Shown: one piece after another, positions 58,217 to 64,000 of the stretch | How the letters are laid out: the number at the start of each line of letters is the position of its first letter | Numbering within the stretch: the first letter of the stretch is position 1 | Origin: Marsupella aquatica | Taxonomy: Eukaryota; Marchantiophyta | Direction: 5' to 3' | Length of the DNA stretch: 64,000 nt | Assembly (NCBI GenBank): GCA_973895155.1 | Contig: OZ316894.1 | Span: 8,370,001 to 8,434,000, forward strand | Made by a program: the position numbers and the translations under genes | The notes under the pieces: generated by a model | Told to the model about the DNA's origin: nothing | The model's database searches: none | Seen by the model: the letters and a program-made list of their open reading frames with translations, nothing else

Positions 58217-61200
58217 GGGCAATTCATCCAATTAGGGCATTTCTGCGAAGTTCTCATTTCCTTGTACATTCAACCCTGACTGCAATGGACTCATGTTGGC
58301 CAACGCTGGGATTAGCTATGGGTACTGTAAAGCAGTAGTGTTTTTTTAACGATGCCGCAAACTCAGGAAGGAGGCTTAAATTAGGAGGACATACTACCTG
58401 GAAACAAGGGTTGAATGACAGGAGGTAAAATTCAGGTAATCGTCGAATGTTTAAGAGAAGCATTGACAGTTTTCCGGAGGTATAGGATTAAACATTTAAG
58501 AGTTGCATGACTGTAGTTGTTGTATACTGAAGGGTGTTTGGGTAACTTGTGGTGGCAATTTTCAAATGAAGTTGCTGTACAGTAGATGCGCAGGAAAATT
58601 AGAGCTTGTCTTACGATCTTTGGCTTTCTCATATGCACGATGGAAGATCGTCTGAAAAGCACCGAGTATGTAGTAGTGCCAATGTGTACTACGCCTGTGG
58701 TTTTCCTCACTTGGACAAGGCACTAGAAATGCGTTCAATCAAATGTCCCGACATCTTGGTTTGGCACAAGTTTCACTGCTTGTGGATGCTCTACAAACAA
58801 AGATTTCCTTCAATTCTGATGCAAGCCGTGACATTTTTCGGACTCTTTCTGAAGCTTCTTCTGGGGCAGAGACAGTTCTAGAATGGCCTAAAAGGTTGCC
58901 CGAGCTGCTATCCTGTAGATGGCTCTTCTAACTTCAGATCCTTCGTAGATCGTCTTCAGACAGGTTTGCAGTCTCGTTAAGTGTATAAGACAACGTCGTG
59001 TCTGGCAGGTGGGTAGAAGAGTGACAATTTAATGAAACCCAGCGTAGGTTTAGATCTGAATGTCAAGTTTGAGATCGTTTCTGGCCGTTTAAGTAGTGGG
59101 ATGTTCAACCTGTGTACTGCAGTTAGACTTGTATTAGTATTGTGAGGAGTAAATGTCCAAGTGCTGTTTTTGAGGCTTCTTTATCATTAGTTCTAAAGTT
59201 TCAGACGGATTCTTCATGGATTGCGGACACAGACAATGAACGTACGAGTGACAGTAAAGATTTGAGATGCTAATGTGCGTGCAGTGCTCGGTATCAAGGC
59301 TACTGATCTATTGTGTGGCGAACAAGACTACCTAATTCGCAGAGTAAAAATTTGTCTTCTGACGCTACGTATTTGCTCGTTCAACAACTAAACGCAGCTT
59401 AAGTAATTGACTACCACCTGCCATGTCTCCACCAGAATTATCTCTAGGCATGCCGCTTAGATATATGAAGTAGGATACACGTGGGAGTCCAGGAATTTTT
59501 GTAAAACATCGATTGATTGCGGTCACAGTTGGGACTCCGGCTGACATCGTATTCACGGAGATTCTTATCGTCATGTAGCACGTGACGGTATACTGTCACC
59601 TCTTTCACTGCGCCTTCACGTCGGTCTTTGTTTTCTGTCGTTTCGTTATCCTGTATACGTTTGGCCCGTTCTTCCCGGCTTTTCCCGGGCTGGGCCCATT
59701 CTGTGCAATTATTAATCTCTCGGGCTCCTACAAAGAACAAACCAGGAGATTGTTAGATAACTTGCAATGCTTATCATGGTCGTATGGAACATCAAGTCTC
59801 ATCCGACCTCCGGCTGCTTACAGTATCGCCTTGAGATTCTCTGTAGATTTAGTTGTTGCATGCGCTATAGATCTTTGGGTTGGGCCTGCTAAAGTCTCCT
59901 CGAAGGACGTTGCCACTAGCTGAATTGATGAATACACAGCTATTGGCCGATGTTGATAGCTGGCCCTGAGCACCGTGCAGCCACTTCATCATGGACAGAA
60001 ACCATACCTTATACTCGTACCTTCGGACTCGTTACAGATCGACCTTTTCCCTTTTCTGGAATGGCTGGATCCTCGAGGGATTCTGAGGGACTTTAAATCC
60101 TTCGAGAAGCGCCAGCGAAGATTCCTGTAGAGCATCCTCGAGAGACACCGGGAAACACGGAAGCGCACCAGTGGGGCCAAAACATTGCATGATGACAGCC
60201 GAAGGAGCGCGAGCAACTATGTGTACACTCTTCTCAGCATCCAAGAAGGTAGGATCCTAATCTACAATCGACTCGCCACAATTCGCTTTCAGTCTGTCCA
60301 GCTTTATCTCAGACCGAGATTTGGGACGCTTTTTCTTTCTCATCAGGTTATTTTTGGAAATGCGTTTCTGTGGCAAATCTTGTAAAATTGTTTTTAATTG
60401 GAAGTCATTTTTGAAAAGATTAAAAAACAGCAGAATATTTGTCATTTGACAAATGGAATTTTAGCATTGTTATGACATAACTGTGATTGTGTCTAATAAT
60501 GTAAAGGGGGCGAGGCGAAAGATTAAGCGACCAATGTATGATGGGGTTGCTTTTAAGCATGTGGGTGGCTGGCGTCCATACCACAGCCGCCTAAGTAGAG
60601 TGGATTCTCCTTGAATTAGCACGGCACCCTCATTTGTTACTGAGATTACAAGTTGAGAAAGAGTAGCCTTCCAAGACATTGACCTCCAAGCAATGCCATT
60701 TCTATAAAAGTTGAGATGCAAACTTTTCGATTACACCCTAATTCAACTACCACATTTCCATACGGCAACATGAGGCCATCAACTCTAGGTGAGCAATTCT
60801 AGAAGGTGATTTGATTGTGCAGATTTTGTGTGTGCATCAACAAGTAAATAACTTAAACATCCTTACATAGAAACATCTTCTATACAACAAAATGGCAGCC
60901 CTTTTGGAAGCGCTTATATTGCGAAACTGTTTGTAAGTTTGCATCATGCGAGACCCAAAGGGCTAAAGACTAGTAGTCATTTAAAACTGATTCAAACAGA
61001 CTTTGCGAAATCCTTACAGCTAGAGACAATCCATCATTTTCTTGCAGGAATGTTGGCTATCAATGTGAAGTGCTTTTGCCTTGCGATGGAGAGGGGATGA
61101 AGAACATAGGTGTCACGGTGAGCCAAACAATTGAGGCACTTGAAGGAGAGAAAAACCTTGAAAAGGCCCTACATAAGTTCTGATATTGTAATAAATTAGT

Positions 61201-61230
61201 TCTTACAAGTTTGTGTGGTTGTGGGGAACA
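58217..61230. other. RING-ligase 3' flank and intergenic region
   Basis: About 3 kb without a supportable gene. A 70-codon minus-strand frame at 60032-60244 (beginning MDAEKSVHIVARAPSAVIMQ) has protein-like composition but no family I recognise and no clear continuation. Other open frames here are short and unremarkable. Confidence 0.5.
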
Positions 61231-61234
61231 CTCT

Positions 61235-61990
61235 TATCACGTGGTTATTACATCCCTCCAAATACAGCAGTGATAGTGAATATCCATAGCATTGCTCGAG
61301 ATCCAAGACATGGAAGGATCCTTCACAATTTGACCCAGATAGGTTTATGAAATGTGGATCATCAGAAGGAGACCCAACTCTCTTGTCCAAGTCCACAAGT
61401 GCCAGTCGGAGTAACTATCGTTCTCTCCCATTTGGCAGTGGAAGGCGAATGTGCCCCGGATACAATCTACACTGTTCACCGTAATTAGTGTGACTAACAC
61501 TAATTCGAGAGCGCCCATTTTCAGGGTCTACTCGCGAATTAGTGTTAGTCACACTAATTTTGTGCAAACACTATTTTCGCGCACATGAATTAGTGTTACT
61601 ATGGTCTTAAAAGTGAAAAAATACAAAGAAAAAAACTATTTAAAAAAATCCACAACAATTAATGTTATTTTGGATTAGAGATTATCCATTTTTTACAAGC
61701 AATTTAAACCAAACTGAAAAAAATTCATTTTGAAAACCGACCAAAATTAGTGTTATTTGGACTCAAAATCATTTTTACCAAAATTAGTGTTAGTAACATT
61801 AATTTTGTACTAACACTAATTCTTGCATGACACTAATTACAGCGAACAGTGTAACTATTGTCCTATTATTAAGAGCAACTGCCACCCTTGTCCATGCATT
61901 TGAGCTCAGCCCTCCTCCAGCTTTTATAGAAAAATATTTGTCTGTGGAGGAAGGCCCTTCTCAAATTCGGCAACCCAAATCACACATTAC
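61235..61990 (+). pseudogene. Cytochrome P450 3' fragment, frameshifted and split
   Basis: The C-terminal part of a plant A-type-like P450 is readable: GYYIPPNTAVIVNIHSIARD, then after one missing base (near 61306) WKDPSQFDPDRF, then the haem-binding loop LPFGSGRRMCPGYN (F..G.R.C.G, Cys ligand present). At 61469 a 382-bp TA element intervenes. After 61852 the tail resumes: LRATATLVHAFELSPPPAFI to about 61970. No upstream exons were found within the preceding kilobase. The missing base, truncation and insertion make it a pseudogene. The P450 family cannot be assigned. Confidence 0.88.
61470..61851. mobile_element. 382-bp TA-flanked MITE inside the P450 pseudogene
   Basis: Ends CACTGTTCACCGTAATTAGTGT and, inverted, CACTGTTCGCTGTAATTAGTGT differ at two positions. 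TA lies at 61468-61469 and 61852-61853. Removing the element and one TA brings back a continuous P450 frame from CPGYN into the C-terminal tail, so both borders and the TA duplication are fixed. Many TTAGTGTTA/TAACACTAA copies fill it. Its termini match those of the 41300-42926 element in pattern (CACT.TT.AC.GTA.TTAGT). Confidence 0.92.
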
Positions 61991-63269
61991 TAGCATGTAG
62001 GCCCCGCCTAGTATGTCATTTATATCATAGCAACATCTGATTTCCAAAGATAAATGTAATTGGAATTTGGTAGATTCTGGTGTATATATTTTATTAGACT
62101 TAGTTGACATTGATCAAGGCCACCCCTTAAACCCAACCCTTGACCCAACTCACATATATCTACAAGACGATAAGTTAACCCAGTCCACAGTATAGACTCA
62201 AAGAACTTGCACTCCCTCCCTCTCCTTTACTTCCTCCAGTATTTCCTTTGGTATCATGGACAGATCCCAATTATGGCAAGTTGAGAAGACTCATTTTAGC
62301 AAAAATTGTGTACTTTGAAAAATGATGGGTTTGCAGAGTTGTCACGGTGTATGTGATCACATTATGACAATTAAATCTATGTATCTGGACCTATGATTTT
62401 GGTTAACAAGATATTAAAACTTTTAAAAACCCTCTTTGTATTATGTCAAGTAAATCTATGTACAGTCCGATCTGGACCGTTCATTTTGATGAACAAAGTA
62501 TTCAAACTTTTTCACACCCTCTTTGTATCACTCGCAAGCCCCTCCCACCTGGTAACAAATGTGTGAAAAGTCCACAAAAAGGAAAGACCGACTCCCTCCC
62601 TGTCCATTCTCCTTGCTCTACTTCCCTCTCTTCCCTGAAGGATACAACTTCAGTACTTTTCGTTCCATTACTTAACTTCTCTCCATCTAAAGACATCCTG
62701 CAGTCAACAAAACTATGGACATCCATGTATACTACATTGGGGAACATGACTTTAGTTCCCTTCTATGACTATCTGAATTTAAGTTGCACAAACTTGGGAT
62801 CAATCGAGAGAATACCTTTAATCAAATTTGTGCATATACAATTATGGCTCCATAACCTGATATGGCTTATAATCTAGAGCGAAACTATATTTCGAAAGGA
62901 CTGACAACGAGGCTGCAATTGCTTTGCACCTCCTCGAATTTAAGCTTTGGGATGATGCGACTCGGTCCCACGCCTTCTCGGTCAAATTCTTCTGCACACA
63001 CCAAGGGAAGCAGCAACTCAGCTCCGCTTCCACACTTGCTTCCTAAACAGTGCTGGTAGGCCAAAATATTCAGCGATTAGCACCTCCCTCTGGTTCACAT
63101 CTATTCTCGCAGTAAGTCTGCCATGGATGCCAAGTGGTCAGGAATCTGAGATTTAGTTCTTGCATAATCATGCCTGGCAGTAACTCTGGGGCTTAATTTT
63201 AAGCCATTCCTATCGACCGACCTGCATGAAATTCAATTGGTGACGTGCTGATGAAGAGCATTTTGAACC
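61991..63269. other. Intergenic region with dispersed repeats
   Basis: No gene supported. About 62440-62580 is related to the repeats near 51650-51900 (GGACCGTT, TTTTTCACACCCTC..GTATCA, CAAGCCCCTCCCACC..AACAAATGTG). Around 62900-63040 both strands are open (plus: AIALHLLEFKLWDDATRSHA); I recognise neither. Confidence 0.45.
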
Positions 63270-63377
63270 CTAGTGGTAGGGGATCTTGGCACCTGGAGTC
63301 ATGATCCGCGTGAGCTCAGAGATCACGTGTCTAAGAAAAGACTCACAAGTTGCCACAAATGTTTCAGTTTCAGTCAT
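63270..63377 (-). CDS. Possible first exon or short ORF behind a TATA box
   Basis: A minus-strand ATG at 63377 in context AAGATGACT opens 35 codons (MTETETFVATCESFLRHVIS..) and stops at 63270. A potential donor (CCAG/GTGCC, about 63288) could extend it by splicing. A consensus TATA box lies ~87 bases upstream. No family recognised and no downstream exon confirmed, so this may be a real gene start, a relic or chance. Confidence 0.25.
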   Translation of the reverse strand: MTETETFVATCESFLRHVISELTRIMTPGAKIPYH

Positions 63378-63463
63378 CTTAATCCCTGTCGACTGTGGAC
63401 AAAGAGTGGTGTACACTTCGAAGTAGATCGTTAAACATGACAAGCCAAAGTGAACGACACTCC

Positions 63464-63471
63464 TATTTATA
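63464..63471 (-). promoter_or_regulatory. Candidate TATA box, minus strand
   Basis: TATAAATA read on the minus strand, about 87 bases upstream of the ATG at 63377, a normal TATA-to-start distance for a plant gene with a ~55-base leader. It is the clearest TATA box I noticed in the window, but AT-rich DNA can produce it by chance. Confidence 0.35.
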
Positions 63472-64000
63472 ACAATTTACAGCGCAGCCGTTGGAAACTC
63501 TAATTATCTTGACTTGGTGTGCATAGAAGACAATGGACGAGTGTTCATGTCTTAACAAATTTTGAATCGATGCACATTACAAACAAATTCATACTATACT
63601 TTCACTTTGAAAGAGGTTACAGCTATGCGCTGGTGTGATTTTTAACTGCTTAGTCTAATAACCACCAAGATAAACTCACAAATAGATTCTCGATACAGAT
63701 TGGAGACGGTCAAGCTTGGAATATCAAGCGCAATTACCATTCTCCACACTGAACTGTCTTCAGTGATACTAACCTCAACGTATAATCTATGTAAACTCGA
63801 TAGATACTGGCCGGGCACATAGTCGCAGAACTGTCGAAAACAAAACTGTTCAATTCAATATGAAGTAGAATTCCAAACAGAACATCTTCTAATTGCGTTT
63901 GAATCTGAATATCTATATCAACCGCTTTTGAGAATGATGATAAGTACGCTTCCCAGGAGTTCTTTGCCCAGACGCGCTCACCCATCAAGATCCTTCATTG
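63472..64000. other. Terminal stretch without recognised features
   Basis: No gene or repeat recognised. An 84-codon minus-strand frame at 63734-63988 has no recognisable domain. Confidence 0.5.

Noticed and set aside
61040-61185. Upstream P450 exon
   Set aside because: A 44-codon frame after an acceptor-like CAG does not match any P450 region I can place.

Overview
This is eukaryotic nuclear DNA from a land plant. Genes have many short exons with GT..AG introns of roughly 100 to 1300 bp. Five intact genes are plant-type or pan-eukaryotic: VPS54, HYPK, two family 1 UDP-glycosyltransferases, SART1/DOT2 and an APD-type RING ligase. Ty1/copia remnants and many small TA-flanked inverted-repeat elements fill the gaps. 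Compact genes among decayed transposons would suit a bryophyte or other early-diverging plant, but that placement is a guess and nothing here fixes the species. I saw no bacterial, organellar, tRNA, rRNA or CRISPR features.

Layout. 1-2003: decayed copia pol carrying an internal inversion. 2385-2960: ~130-bp minisatellite. 3769-11661: VPS54 in 18 exons (1112 aa as assembled). 13734-15622: TA-flanked inverted-repeat element with GC-rich palindromic ends and an exon-like EF-hand-like fragment. 15909-16294: a second TA-flanked element. 16654-17669: HYPK in 4 exons. 17670-22328: AT-rich intergenic DNA. 22329-28188 and 29153-35470: a ~6-kb tandem segmental duplication, each copy with a complete 4-exon UGT (492 and 494 aa). 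The second copy also holds a solo LTR with a perfect 5-bp target duplication. 37461-39993: a deleted copia element with both LTRs, primer-binding site and polypurine tract. 41179-43251: a 162-bp tandem repeat whose units supply the empty site for a 1.6-kb TA element. 43538-44111: a long-armed inverted-repeat element. 44704-49850: SART1 in 12 exons (807 aa) with a duplicated 5' exon segment. 53317-58216: an APD-type RING E3 ligase in 10 exons (480 aa). 61235-61990: a cytochrome P450 3' pseudogene split by a 382-bp TA element. 63270-63471: a possible minus-strand promoter and first exon of an unknown gene.

The intact genes are housekeeping (Golgi tethering, N-terminal acetylation cofactor, tri-snRNP splicing factor), a membrane ubiquitin ligase and a specialised-metabolism UGT pair. 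I see no sign that they act together. The most useful observations are: the SART1 5' duplication that puts the MREER motif in the protein twice; the UGT pair, which shares a His-to-Ser change in the PSPG box and shows clustered replacement changes in exon 2; and three transposon insertions whose ends can be fixed from internal evidence. Exon coordinates were assigned by hand from reading frame, splice consensus and remembered family conservation.
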